Shown here in pieces: positions 45,235-54,200 of a DNA stretch of 64,000 bases. Position numbers and translations under genes: made by a program. Location of the stretch: NCBI GenBank assembly GCA_001282665.1, contig LN874948.1, positions 342,439 through 406,438 on the forward strand, read 5' to 3'. The first letter of the stretch is position 1; the number at the start of each line of letters is the position of its first letter. The notes below the pieces were generated by a model. It searched no databases and was not told the DNA's origin. It saw only the letters and a list, made by a program, of their open reading frames with translations. The stretch is from Clostridiales bacterium mt11 (lineage in GTDB: Bacteria; Bacillota; Clostridia; Tissierellales; Tepidimicrobiaceae).

Positions 45235-46128
45235 TTAAATCGCTTTTCTCACATAACCTTTGGAAGTATCGACCCTATTCTTTGCCTCATCATAACTACA
45301 ATTTAAAATGATCATGACTATAGCAACTTTGACGTTAAATTTTGTAATTTTTAATGTTTCTTCTGCTGTTTCATAGCTACAATCTGTTGCTTCCATAACT
45401 ATATTTTTTGTTCTTTCCACTAATTTTTCATTTGTAGGTTTAACGTCTACCATAAGATTTTTATAGACTTTCCCAATCTTAGCCATGCTAAGGGTTGTTA
45501 ACATATTTAATACCATCTTTTGTGCAGTCCCTGATTTCAATCTAGTAGAACCAGTTAAAATTTCTGGACCACAGTCAACTTCAATGTTAATATCTCCATA
45601 TTGAGATATTTCTGCATTTAAATTGTTGCTTATGGCAATGGTTTTACAGTTTATCTCTTTAGCATATTTTAAACCACCCTTTACATATGGTGTACGTCCA
45701 CTTGCCGAAATTCCACATAGGATATCTTTAGATGATAAGTTTACACCTTTTAAATCTTTACATCCTGCTTCAATATTATCTTCAGATTTTTCAACAGCTT
45801 TTGTCATTGCCTTTGAACCTCCAGCAATCATACCTACTACCATTTCAGGATCTGTTCCAAATGTAGGAGGACATTCTGAGGCATCTAGTATTCCTAGTCT
45901 TCCACTTGTCCCAGCACCTATATATATAAGTCTACCTCCCATTTGAAATGTTTCTGCAACAGCATCTACAGCTAAAGCTATATCTTTCAATACCCTCTCT
46001 ATTGCACAGGGAACTTTTTTATCTTCATTATTCATCAAAGTAACCATCTCTAGAGTGCTGAGTTCATCTAAGTTTTCCGTTTCTAAATTTCTTTTTTCAG
46101 TAGATAATTTATCTAATATATTAATCAT
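45235..46128 (-). CDS. murQ: N-acetylmuramic acid 6-phosphate etherase
   Basis: 297-residue SIS-domain lyase that removes D-lactate from MurNAc-6-phosphate to give GlcNAc-6-phosphate. Signature IGAGTSGRLGILDASECPPT, with the catalytic Glu residues expected in that region and around KSEDNIEAG, and the C-terminal UBA-like helices. Start overlaps the nanE stop by eight bases; AAAGGGG precedes it. Last gene of the PTS operon. Implies that the PTS delivers MurNAc-6P. Confidence 0.96.
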   Translation of the reverse strand: MINILDKLSTEKRNLETENLDELSTLEMVTLMNNEDKKVPCAIERVLKDIALAVDAVAETFQMGGRLIYIGAGTSGRLGILDASECPPTFGTDPEMVVGMIAGGSKAMTKAVEKSEDNIEAGCKDLKGVNLSSKDILCGISASGRTPYVKGGLKYAKEINCKTIAISNNLNAEISQYGDINIEVDCGPEILTGSTRLKSGTAQKMVLNMLTTLSMAKIGKVYKNLMVDVKPTNEKLVERTKNIVMEATDCSYETAEETLKITKFNVKVAIVMIILNCSYDEAKNRVDTSKGYVRKAI

Positions 46129-46825
46129 ATTTTTTCCCCTTTTTCAATTCTTCAACATACCAAGATGTAATGACTTCAGGTCTAGTTATAGCAGTACCTA
46201 CAACAATACAATAACTTCCCATTTCAAGAATCTTCAAAGCTTCCTCCTTAGTGTGTATCTTTCCCTCAGCTATAATAGGCTTATCGATGTTTTCAACTAA
46301 CTTCTTTAACAGATCATAATCAAAGCTCTTTATATTACTTGTTTGTGGGGTATATCCAGCTAATGTCGTAGATATCATATCTGCACCACATTGATTTGAA
46401 TATAATGCCTCTTCAAATGTGGAAATATCAGTCATAACAAGTATATCTGGATATCTCTCATGTATTTCTTTTATAATAAATTCTAATGTTTCTCCATTTG
46501 GTCTTTCTCTCATAGTTCCATCTAATGCGACGATATTTGCCCCAGCTTCGATGACTTCTACTGCCATGGAAAGTGTTGGAGTAATAAATACCCTCATGTT
46601 TTCATCCCAAACTTTATTTATTCCTATTATCGGTAAATCAACGACTTGGGAAATGGCGCTAACGTCTTCTTTTCCATTTGCCCTTATACCAACAGCTCCT
46701 CCTTGCTTTGCTGCCTTAGCAAATGCTGCCATTATATTACTTCCTCGCATTGGCCAACCCTTTCTCGCTTGACATGAAACTATTAGTCCATCTTTAATAC
46801 TTTCTAATATTTTATCTTTTTTCAA
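46121..46825 (-). CDS. nanE: N-acetylmannosamine-6-phosphate 2-epimerase
   Basis: 234-residue TIM barrel that converts ManNAc-6P to GlcNAc-6P. Landmarks: GLIVSCQARKGWPMRG, AVGIRANG, GANIVALDGTMRERP and PIIAEGKIHTKEEA. TTG start with GGGAG six bases upstream. Coupled to murQ by overlap. Having both nanE and murQ in one PTS operon suggests uptake of more than one wall or host amino sugar, both leading to GlcNAc-6P. No nagA or nagB is in the window. Confidence 0.94.
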   Translation of the reverse strand: MKKDKILESIKDGLIVSCQARKGWPMRGSNIMAAFAKAAKQGGAVGIRANGKEDVSAISQVVDLPIIGINKVWDENMRVFITPTLSMAVEVIEAGANIVALDGTMRERPNGETLEFIIKEIHERYPDILVMTDISTFEEALYSNQCGADMISTTLAGYTPQTSNIKSFDYDLLKKLVENIDKPIIAEGKIHTKEEALKILEMGSYCIVVGTAITRPEVITSWYVEELKKGKKYD

Positions 46826-46858
46826 AACTAACTCCCATCCTTTAGCGTATTTTATATT

Positions 46859-48439
46859 TTATAAAATTCCTGATAATTTTCCTAAGATTCCAATTGCAAA
46901 TGATATTAAGAGGCAGATATAATTTCCTTTTTTACTTTTATTCAATATGAAATAATAGAACATAGAGATTAACAAAGGCATAAGTCCTGGAAGTATTTTA
47001 TCTAGCAATTCTTGTAGAACAATTTCTTTTCCACCAAAGTTCCAAACAGTAGCAATAGGTACTTTAACAAAACTAACTATCATAGCTGCTGTTACCATAA
47101 GACCTATAATCGTTGCCCCTTCAACAAACTTTTCAATGAGGTTTGACTCATTAATCTTGTTTACAAGGTTAATTCCAAATTTATAGCCATACTTTATAAA
47201 ATACCATCTTGAAAAAACATTCAACAATATATTGGGAACTATAAATATAATTGGTCCTAATATATTTCCTTCTAAACACATTGCTGCACCTATAGCTGCG
47301 AATACGGTCATAAATATCGCCTTAAATATAGAATCTCCTATTCCAGAAAGAGGTCCCATCAATGCAGCTTTTGTTGAAGATATAACCTCTGGCGTAATTT
47401 GATTAGTACGTGATTTTTGCTCTTCAAGGGCAAGAGTCACTCCTATAACAGCATTTCCTGTGTATGGATGACAATTAAAGAACTCATTGTTTCTACTAAG
47501 GGCTTCCTTATATTCATCTTCATCCTTATAAAACTTCTTCAAAGCAGGAATCATAGAATAACAAAATCCTAAATTACAATATCTCTCATAATTGATTGAA
47601 GTCATGCTGAAAAATGAACGAATAAATGTTTTCTTCAAATCTCCATTGGTTAAAAGAGGTTTATAATCTCCATTTTCTTCTTCATTTTTATTTAATGATA
47701 CTTCACCTTTTTCATCTTTATTGAGAAGATATATCCCTGCTGCAATAGAAACTCCTAATAAGGAAATTGCTAATATATCCATATTTAAATATACAGCTAA
47801 TACAAATCCACATAAGAAAAATGACCAATACTTCTTAAAATCCATCATCTTTAAAAGCATAGCCATACCAACGGCAGGAAGTATTGTTGATGTAGCTTTA
47901 AGTCCTTGATTAAGCCACTCTGGAAGAGAATTTACTATTTTAGATACTCCTTCACTTCCAAATTTTAAAGCAGCAAATGTTGAAATAAAAAATATCAAGA
48001 AGAATACTAAAAGTCCCATTAAATGGGTTTGTTCAATTTTTTTAGTGTCTCCTGCTTCTATATATTTATCAGCTTTATGAGTTAGAAAGATGTTTACATT
48101 CCATGCTAACATAATTAAAAATTGAGCTAAAATACCAACAGGCATTGCAAGCACAATACCAATCTCAGGTTTTCCTCCACTCATAATAGCAAAAGCGGTT
48201 CCTATAAGTCCTGCAATTTGAGCATTTGGTGGTACAGAACCTCCTATAGGCAATACACCCATAAACATAAGCTCTACGCTTCCACCTACTATTAATCCAG
48301 TTTGAACGTCTCCCATAATAAGCCCAAGTATAGGTCCTCCGATAACTGGTCTACTGATCATCCAATATCCATAGCCATAGTTTTCTAAAATCAGTGCAGC
48401 AATAAACAAACTAAGGAAAACAATTTGTATAGTCGTCAT
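46859..48439 (-). CDS. Mannose-family PTS EIIC-EIID fusion permease
   Basis: 526 residues. Residues about 1-240 match EIIC (ManY type): GGPILGLIMGDVQTGLIVGGSVE and PPNAQIAGLIGTAFAI. A polar linker (about 241-262) joins residues about 263-526, which match EIID (ManZ type): DLKKTFIRSFFSMTSINYER, GNAVIGVTLALEEQ and ALMGPLSGIGDSI. EIIC and EIID are normally separate genes; here the frame is continuous without stop. Brings in and phosphorylates an amino sugar with EIIA and EIIB upstream. ATG with GGGGG upstream. Confidence 0.93.
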   Translation of the reverse strand: MTTIQIVFLSLFIAALILENYGYGYWMISRPVIGGPILGLIMGDVQTGLIVGGSVELMFMGVLPIGGSVPPNAQIAGLIGTAFAIMSGGKPEIGIVLAMPVGILAQFLIMLAWNVNIFLTHKADKYIEAGDTKKIEQTHLMGLLVFFLIFFISTFAALKFGSEGVSKIVNSLPEWLNQGLKATSTILPAVGMAMLLKMMDFKKYWSFFLCGFVLAVYLNMDILAISLLGVSIAAGIYLLNKDEKGEVSLNKNEEENGDYKPLLTNGDLKKTFIRSFFSMTSINYERYCNLGFCYSMIPALKKFYKDEDEYKEALSRNNEFFNCHPYTGNAVIGVTLALEEQKSRTNQITPEVISSTKAALMGPLSGIGDSIFKAIFMTVFAAIGAAMCLEGNILGPIIFIVPNILLNVFSRWYFIKYGYKFGINLVNKINESNLIEKFVEGATIIGLMVTAAMIVSFVKVPIATVWNFGGKEIVLQELLDKILPGLMPLLISMFYYFILNKSKKGNYICLLISFAIGILGKLSGIL

Positions 48440-48475
48440 AAATAACCCCCCTTATTATATTGAATAAAATATTTT

Positions 48476-48949
48476 TTAGATCAAATTATATATATTTATA
48501 GATTTATCAGATGGTGAAGTCCTTATTTCGGACTCTACTCCAAGAGATTCCATTTCTTTAAATGTTTTTATATCCTCTTCATCTACATATACCGTCTTTG
48601 AAAGCTGTTTCTTACCGGGTTTAAAATACATTCCTCCAACATTTATAGAGTTTAATTTAACTCCACCTTTTACTAAATTTAAATAAGTATTAGGACCCTT
48701 GACTACAATGAATATCTTTTCATTGCTGTCTTTTCCATCCTTAAAATAAAGTATTGCTTCATCAGTAGTAAATATTAAACCCTTTTTCCCTTTAGGTACT
48801 GCCATATTAATAAGCATCTTCTGCATCTCATTTTTAGCACAGACATCATCTACTACCATTATTGTGTCCACATCATAAGCAACACTCCAGCTATACGCTA
48901 CTTGACCGTGAACAAGCCTTTCATCAATTCTTGCTAATTCAATACTCAT
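48476..48949 (-). CDS. Mannose-family PTS EIIB
   Basis: 157 residues from ATG 48949 (AGGAGG eight bases upstream; ATG 48955 is too close to it). Phosphorylated His14 in RIDERLVHGQVAYSW is the hallmark of mannose/sorbose EIIB proteins. It passes phosphate from EIIA to the incoming sugar. Lies between EIIA and the EIIC-EIID gene. Confidence 0.95.
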   Translation of the reverse strand: MSIELARIDERLVHGQVAYSWSVAYDVDTIMVVDDVCAKNEMQKMLINMAVPKGKKGLIFTTDEAILYFKDGKDSNEKIFIVVKGPNTYLNLVKGGVKLNSINVGGMYFKPGKKQLSKTVYVDEEDIKTFKEMESLGVESEIRTSPSDKSINIYNLI

Positions 48950-48971
48950 AGTCATCTCCTCCTTAATTTTT

Positions 48972-49346
48972 TTATAAAGTCTTTATCATTTCCCTGCCAC
49001 AATCTACAGCACTTTCTATAGCATTATCTTCAGATGCTGCTATGCCTTGCAATAAGGATATAATCAAAGGTAAATTGAAGCTAACAATTACCTCAACATT
49101 ATTAAAATGCTGCTTTAGAATATATGCCGCATTAGAAGGTGTTCCTCCAATAATATCTGCTAAAATAATATAATTGTTATCATCTAATATTTTATCTTCT
49201 AGCCTTTTTTTATAACTTTCTAAACCCTCATTTTCTCCAAGACAAAGATAATCAACATTATCTAAATCCCCAAGGATTAATTCTAAAGTTTTTACTGTAT
49301 ACTTTGCTAACTCACCATGACTTGTTACTATGATTTTAGTAGACAT
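48972..49346 (-). CDS. Mannose-family PTS EIIA
   Basis: 124 residues. Phosphorylated His10 in IIVTSHGELAKY and the GGTPSNAA motif are typical of EIIA-Man. Receives phosphate from HPr. First gene of the PTS operon, with promoter at 49435-49463 and AAAGGAG before the ATG. Confidence 0.95.
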   Translation of the reverse strand: MSTKIIVTSHGELAKYTVKTLELILGDLDNVDYLCLGENEGLESYKKRLEDKILDDNNYIILADIIGGTPSNAAYILKQHFNNVEVIVSFNLPLIISLLQGIAASEDNAIESAVDCGREMIKTL

Positions 49347-49365
49347 AGATACTATACACTCCTTT

Positions 49366-49463
49366 TGAAATTAAAATTACGTTTTCACATATACTTTAAA
49401 ATAATAACCTTATTCCTTTTTTATTTACGAATTTATTATACATCAGTTGAAATTTAATGTCAA
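49366..49463 (-). promoter_or_regulatory. PTS operon promoter and candidate RpiR operator
   Basis: On the minus strand TTGACA (complement of 49458-49463) and TATAAT (complement of 49435-49440) with exactly 17 bases between: both boxes are perfect consensus. Downstream, TGAAA and TTTCA (49366-49370, 49383-49387) form an inverted repeat, a shape seen in RpiR-family operators, close to the EIIA start. The promoter is strong evidence; the operator is a guess. Confidence 0.75.
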
Positions 49464-49510
49464 TGTTTTTGCCATTATTTTAGAAATTAAATTTTACCCT
49501 TAGAAATATA

Positions 49511-49541
49511 AAAGCCATATGGTTAAAACCATATAGCCTTT
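49511..49541 (-). terminator. Terminator of the RpiR regulator gene
   Basis: AAAGCCATATGGTT (49511-49524) pairs with AACCATATAGCCTTT (49527-49541) apart from one mismatch. On the minus strand it is followed by T-rich sequence. It separates the regulator from the PTS operon. Confidence 0.8.
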
Positions 49542-49548
49542 ATATTGA

Positions 49549-50421
49549 TTATCTTCTCATTTTAATTATATTTTCCCGATTTTCCGTAAGCTTATCTATC
49601 GCCTTAGAGCCTAGCCTATTACATACAGCAAGGTATAAGCAATCTATTACATTCAATAAAGCTATTCTTGAAGGCATGCTCCCTATTCTAAAATCCTCTT
49701 CTAAATAAGGGATACAGAGTTTGATATCTGCTAATAAATATAATGGAGTTTTACAGTCAAACTGAGTTAATGCAATAACCGTTGCGTCCTTATCTTTTGC
49801 CATTTTAGCAGCTTCTATAATATCTATTGTTTTTCCAGATGTAGAGACTAAAAATAGGACGTCTCCTTCAGTTAAATTTGACACCATCATAGTGACCACA
49901 TGAAAGTCTGTTGAATTTTCAGCATTAAATCCTATCTTCATAAACTTATTAAAAGCATCCATCGAAATAGGACTTGAACCCCCAACACCATAGAATACAA
50001 TATTATTAGAATTCATAATTGCATCTACAGCATTTTCTAATTCCTTCTTGTCTATGGTAAACTTCGTATCCTCTATAGCTTTCTTATTAATAAGTGAAAT
50101 ACCTTCAAACAGTTCAGATATATTATGGTTCTCAATACGAATAATGCTTTGAACATTGTTGATATTCATCTTTGCTGTATGAATATCCTTTACCAATGAA
50201 AGCTTTAGCATCTTATATCCATCAACACCTATGCTTTTACAAAACCTAATAACTCCTGCTTCACTTACATCAGCTTCATTTGCAAGCTCTTTAACTGACA
50301 TATTAGGAACTAACTGATAGTTTTTTAATATGTAATTTGCAATTTTTTGTTCTACCTTAGTCATACTTGGCAATCTTTTTTTTATTCTTACCAAAATATC
50401 AACATTTTCAGTATCATGCAT
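49549..50421 (-). CDS. RpiR-family (MurR type) transcriptional regulator
   Basis: 290 residues from ATG 50421 (GGGTG upstream, modest; an ATG at 50436 is possible). N-terminal RpiR HTH (LPSMTKVEQKIANYILKN, SVKELANEADVSEAGVIRFCKSIG) and C-terminal SIS sugar-phosphate domain (VFYGVGGSSPISMDAF, VLFLVSTSGKTIDIIEAAKMA). Senses a phosphorylated sugar, likely MurNAc-6P or ManNAc-6P, and controls the PTS operon downstream. Own promoter at 50478-50507, own terminator. Confidence 0.93.
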   Translation of the reverse strand: MHDTENVDILVRIKKRLPSMTKVEQKIANYILKNYQLVPNMSVKELANEADVSEAGVIRFCKSIGVDGYKMLKLSLVKDIHTAKMNINNVQSIIRIENHNISELFEGISLINKKAIEDTKFTIDKKELENAVDAIMNSNNIVFYGVGGSSPISMDAFNKFMKIGFNAENSTDFHVVTMMVSNLTEGDVLFLVSTSGKTIDIIEAAKMAKDKDATVIALTQFDCKTPLYLLADIKLCIPYLEEDFRIGSMPSRIALLNVIDCLYLAVCNRLGSKAIDKLTENRENIIKMRR

Positions 50422-50477
50422 AAGATACACACCCATCAATTATTTTATTAAAACAATATATTATAAAGATATAATAT

Positions 50478-50507
50478 ATTATGCCATCTTTATTGGTTAA
50501 AAGTCAA
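50478..50507 (-). promoter_or_regulatory. Promoter of RpiR regulator gene
   Basis: On the minus strand TTGACT (complement of 50502-50507) and CATAAT (complement of 50478-50483), 18 bases apart, about 55 bases upstream of the ATG. It lies inside the cassette, so the cassette carries its own promoters. Confidence 0.6.
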
Positions 50508-50534
50508 ATTCTCTTTATAACTATTTTCTGTGAA

Positions 50535-50580
50535 CATGAAATGATAAAAAGAAAAAGGCAGGATTTTCCTGCCTATTCTA
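50535..50580. repeat. 46-base direct repeat, copy 2 (right side of MurQ cassette)
   Basis: Matches 45166-45211 except for one base (50555). It retains CATGAAATGA, the last codons and stop of the DUF1540 gene, although no DUF1540 gene is attached here. The hairpin AGGCAGGA/TCCTGCCT (50556-50574) with TTTTTCTTTTTATC on the minus strand serves as terminator for the gene at 50573-50998. Confidence 0.95.
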
Positions 50581-50998
50581 CCTCTAATTCTATACAATTA
50601 TCTTTCAAATCTTCCGGTATTTCGTCTAGGCTAAAATCTACATTGATATAAAAGTCAGCCCCAAACTTCTTTGATATTGAATCCAAACTATCTTTAAGTT
50701 TTTCTAAATCATGAGGCTCTAAGGACAATACTTTATATATACTATCTACATATATCTTCTCTACATCATAATCTCTGCCAATTATTCCACATAAAAAGCC
50801 ATAGAAAGATTCAATATTTTTAATGTTGAATTCCATGGCGTTTATGAGTCTTACAGAATAATTAAGACTAAATATATGGTTGTCATCTACATCAACGAAC
50901 ATAATATTGCCGTTGCCTTTCTTTATATCATCATTTGCCCTATCGATTAGCCATTTAGTTTTGCCACTACCTTTTGGACCTAAAATAAACTTTACCAT
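50573..50998 (-). CDS. Small P-loop ATP-binding protein of unknown function
   Basis: 141 residues from ATG 50998 (GGAGGTGG upstream). Walker A GPKGSGKTKWLI at the very N-terminus and a possible Walker B region NIMFVDVDDN. The rest (VEKIYVDSIYKVL, GADFYINVDFSLDEIPEDL) gives no known enzyme motif. No partner gene is evident. The stop codon lies in the direct repeat, so before the cassette arrived this gene converged directly on the DUF1540 gene. Confidence 0.8.
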   Translation of the reverse strand: MVKFILGPKGSGKTKWLIDRANDDIKKGNGNIMFVDVDDNHIFSLNYSVRLINAMEFNIKNIESFYGFLCGIIGRDYDVEKIYVDSIYKVLSLEPHDLEKLKDSLDSISKKFGADFYINVDFSLDEIPEDLKDNCIELEVE

Positions 50999-51091
50999 GA
51001 CGACCACCTCCATTTATTCTTTGTACCTATAGTATATACTTCTACATTATTTTGCATTTTCCTTCATTTTTTTATAAATTTTTTAAACTTT

Positions 51092-52036
51092 TTAAATTTT
51101 TAATGCTCTCCCATTCAAATAGTTACAATTTTTCCCTTGATATATACCTCTTTCCGTCATTTCAAGAACTATTTCATCTCTAATCTTCCACCAAGATTCA
51201 TTCCAGTTTACAAATAAAGAATTTTCTTCTGGAGCTCTACCTATAATTCTTTGAACTATTATATTCTTGTCTAAATACTCTAAAAATGTAATTACCCTTT
51301 CTTTATATTCTTCTTTAGATATTAAAGAAATTTCTCCTCTCCTATACATTTCACCTAAGGTAGTCCCATCTACAATATACAGAGCATGAAGCTTTACTTC
51401 TTCAACACCTAAAGCTGATAGTATTTTAGCATTTTCAATGGTATCATCCATATCATCCCAAGGAAGATTAAGTATTAAATGGGCACAAGTTCTAATTCCA
51501 TATCTTTTGTTTCTAATTACTGCATCTATAAATTCAGCTAAAGTATGTCCCCTATTTATCTTTTTTAGAGTATGATAGTTTACAGTCTGTAATCCCAACT
51601 CTATGGTTATCTCAAGATTATATTTATCTTTTATATAGGATAGATAATCAAGATATTCATCATTTACACAATCCGGTCTTGTAGATATAGATATACCAAC
51701 TACTCCATCTACTATAGATTCTTCCACATATTTTTTAAAATCCTCTAGTGGTAAATAGGTGTTAGTAAAGCTTTGAAAATAAGATATAAATTTATTTGCC
51801 TTATACCTTCTTTGAATATAGGCTCTGTTCTTCTCTACCTGTTGTTTAACAGATAAGGTATTGGAGAGGTTCTCAAAAGAACCTCCCTCATCTCCACAGT
51901 ATATACAACCGCCAGTACCTATACATCCATCCCTATTAGGACATGTAATGGGTAAACTTATAGGCAATTTATATACCTTTTCTCCGAATTTTTCTTTTAA
52001 GTATTTTGAATAAACATTGTATGCTGTTATATCCAT
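51092..52036 (-). CDS. Radical SAM protein, YhcC/TIGR01212 type
   Basis: 314 residues from ATG 52036 (AAAGGTGA five bases upstream; the GTG nine bases earlier overlaps it). Cys cluster CPNRDGCIGTGGCIYC (Cys32, 38, 44, 47) carries the radical SAM iron-sulfur motif of this family. SISTRPDCV and ELGLQTVNYHTLKKINRGH follow. Reaction unknown in this family, possibly tRNA related. Six bases or fewer from the M1 peptidase gene's longest frame, so probably cotranscribed. Confidence 0.93.
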   Translation of the reverse strand: MDITAYNVYSKYLKEKFGEKVYKLPISLPITCPNRDGCIGTGGCIYCGDEGGSFENLSNTLSVKQQVEKNRAYIQRRYKANKFISYFQSFTNTYLPLEDFKKYVEESIVDGVVGISISTRPDCVNDEYLDYLSYIKDKYNLEITIELGLQTVNYHTLKKINRGHTLAEFIDAVIRNKRYGIRTCAHLILNLPWDDMDDTIENAKILSALGVEEVKLHALYIVDGTTLGEMYRRGEISLISKEEYKERVITFLEYLDKNIIVQRIIGRAPEENSLFVNWNESWWKIRDEIVLEMTERGIYQGKNCNYLNGRALKI

Positions 52037-52050
52037 TTTATTCACCTTTT

Positions 52051-54171
52051 CTATTTGTACATTCCCTTAATCTCTATATCCTCTGTATTTATTATAAACT
52101 GATAATCTGAATTGAATAGGGGATCATATTTATACATAGTATCTTCTACTACTATAATTTCACCTTCTGATGTCTCCAGCCTTCTTTGAGTAGCTATATT
52201 TTCACCTAAAAATGATACCAAAACAAGTTTTTTGGGATTGTTAGGATTTTCCGCTATAAAACTACCAGAAACATTTTCGTTTTTAATGGATAATCCTTTA
52301 ATATCAATATTGACCTTATCCAACCTTAATGGTAGTTTAGGTGCTATTTCCTTTATTAAACTGTTCTTCTTAGGATAACCTATTATTATTAAATTCCCTT
52401 TTTTATCTTCTTCAGTAAGCTTACTCTCATCTATGATTTTAATCTCATCTTCTATACCATAACTAAATTTAAGAGAACCCGTTATCATAGATATAAAGTT
52501 ATCTATCTGTTCCTTATTTTCATCTCTTATATTTTCTGGTTTTACGATTACCACATCTTCCCCTTCTATTAACCTGAGAATAATACTTCCTATTATTAAT
52601 CCATTTTCTTCTTCCATCATTTTTAAATGGCGTTTTTCTTCCTTTTTAAAAAAATATGCTCTCTCTTCTTCATTTAATTGAATATTCTTAGGAAAATAGT
52701 TAGGTTTTGTTGTCGCCTCTTCCATCGTTTTTCTAATCTCTTTTCCTGCTACCTCTTCTATTATATTTAATAAATTATCTATAGTTGCATTTTTAAACAG
52801 ATACCTTTCATAATAGTTCTGTAATATCTTTATGAATTTCTCTTCTCCTACTCTCTGTCTTAAATCCTCAAAAAATGCAGGTCCTCTTCTATATATAACT
52901 TCTCCATAATCTACCCATTCCACAAATTCATCTACACCACTATTTAATGGCATCGTATTAGATGGATATATTCCATTTCTTATAGCATAGGCAACTCCAT
53001 TTTCATGATACTTTCCATATTCCTTTTCAAAATAATATGCTGCCGCATATGTAGTTAAAGATTCATCTAAGAAAGGTTCATTAAATTCATCATTTCCTAC
53101 TCCCACATACCACCATTGATGCATGGTTTCATGCACTGCTGATTCTATGCTAAAAGGGGCTTGTTCTTTAATATCTACACCTTCCAAATCAAAATATCTT
53201 CCCATTTGGAGTACTTGAGGATATTCCATAGCTCCTCCTCCAAGGTAAGTTTCTACGATTCTAAGTTCTTCGTAAGGATATTTACCTACAGTTCTATTCA
53301 TAAATTTTACCGTTTTTACCACTTCATCTAATACCATATCTGCACATTTATTCTTATTTTCATTTTTAAAATAATAATTACTTATCTTTATACCATCTAC
53401 TTCTTTAGTTTTAACTTCATAATCACTGCTCATTAAGATAACGAAATCTCTAACCTTTTCTGCCTTAATGGCTAGGATTTTATCTTCTCCAGTTATTTTT
53501 TCATCTATTATAGAACCTGTTGGTGCTACTACCATATTTTTAGGTACTGTAAGTTTTACATTATAATTTGATACATGGCTATAATTAGATTCTCCTATAA
53601 GATTATATGGATTTTCATCCCACCTTTTAGTCTTCTCGTCGTATACTGATAAAATCGGATACCAATTGGTTAGAGAATAAGTTCCATCTACATGATGAAA
53701 GCGATGATTTCCTTTGGGAACTTTTACTAAATATTTTATTTTTATATTAGCTTTTTTACCCTTTTTTAGTGGTTCTTTCAATTTTATCTTTAGTACTTGA
53801 TTATCATCTGTATATTCAACCTCTTTATCATCAATATGTATCTTTTGTATTTTTATATAGCCCTTTTCTTCTTCCGCTAATTTAGGCATTTGTTCATCTT
53901 CCATATAAAACAGACCACCAATAACTGGTAGGGTTTCATAGGAATTGTAGGAATTTGGATATAGATGAAATACCAGTTCCTTTAAATCTCCATTATAGTT
54001 GTTTATAAAGCTCACATACTGTTCCCCTTCTACAGTATGCTCCTTAGTATTTAAGCTAATATTTATGTCATACTGAGTTGGGCTATCCAGACCTACTGCT
54101 AGTCCCAACTGAAAACTGCTTAACAAAATCATTAATACCAATAAAATGGATATATAATTTTTTCTTTTCAT
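52051..54171 (-). CDS. M1-family metallopeptidase, exported
   Basis: 706 residues from ATG 54171 (AGGGGG upstream). Signal peptide or anchor in the first 25 residues (NYISILLVLMILLSSF). Catalytic signature HETMH-x18-E (His347, Glu348, His351, Glu370) and the substrate-binding variant GGGAMEYPQ in place of GAMEN. The C-terminal part (about 480-706) is a family-specific extension without known function. Acts outside the membrane as an aminopeptidase of the gluzincin type. Confidence 0.92.
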   Translation of the reverse strand: MKRKNYISILLVLMILLSSFQLGLAVGLDSPTQYDINISLNTKEHTVEGEQYVSFINNYNGDLKELVFHLYPNSYNSYETLPVIGGLFYMEDEQMPKLAEEEKGYIKIQKIHIDDKEVEYTDDNQVLKIKLKEPLKKGKKANIKIKYLVKVPKGNHRFHHVDGTYSLTNWYPILSVYDEKTKRWDENPYNLIGESNYSHVSNYNVKLTVPKNMVVAPTGSIIDEKITGEDKILAIKAEKVRDFVILMSSDYEVKTKEVDGIKISNYYFKNENKNKCADMVLDEVVKTVKFMNRTVGKYPYEELRIVETYLGGGAMEYPQVLQMGRYFDLEGVDIKEQAPFSIESAVHETMHQWWYVGVGNDEFNEPFLDESLTTYAAAYYFEKEYGKYHENGVAYAIRNGIYPSNTMPLNSGVDEFVEWVDYGEVIYRRGPAFFEDLRQRVGEEKFIKILQNYYERYLFKNATIDNLLNIIEEVAGKEIRKTMEEATTKPNYFPKNIQLNEEERAYFFKKEEKRHLKMMEEENGLIIGSIILRLIEGEDVVIVKPENIRDENKEQIDNFISMITGSLKFSYGIEDEIKIIDESKLTEEDKKGNLIIIGYPKKNSLIKEIAPKLPLRLDKVNIDIKGLSIKNENVSGSFIAENPNNPKKLVLVSFLGENIATQRRLETSEGEIIVVEDTMYKYDPLFNSDYQFIINTEDIEIKGMYK

Positions 54172-54200
54172 GATAATCCCCCTTAACATTTATTTTTAAA

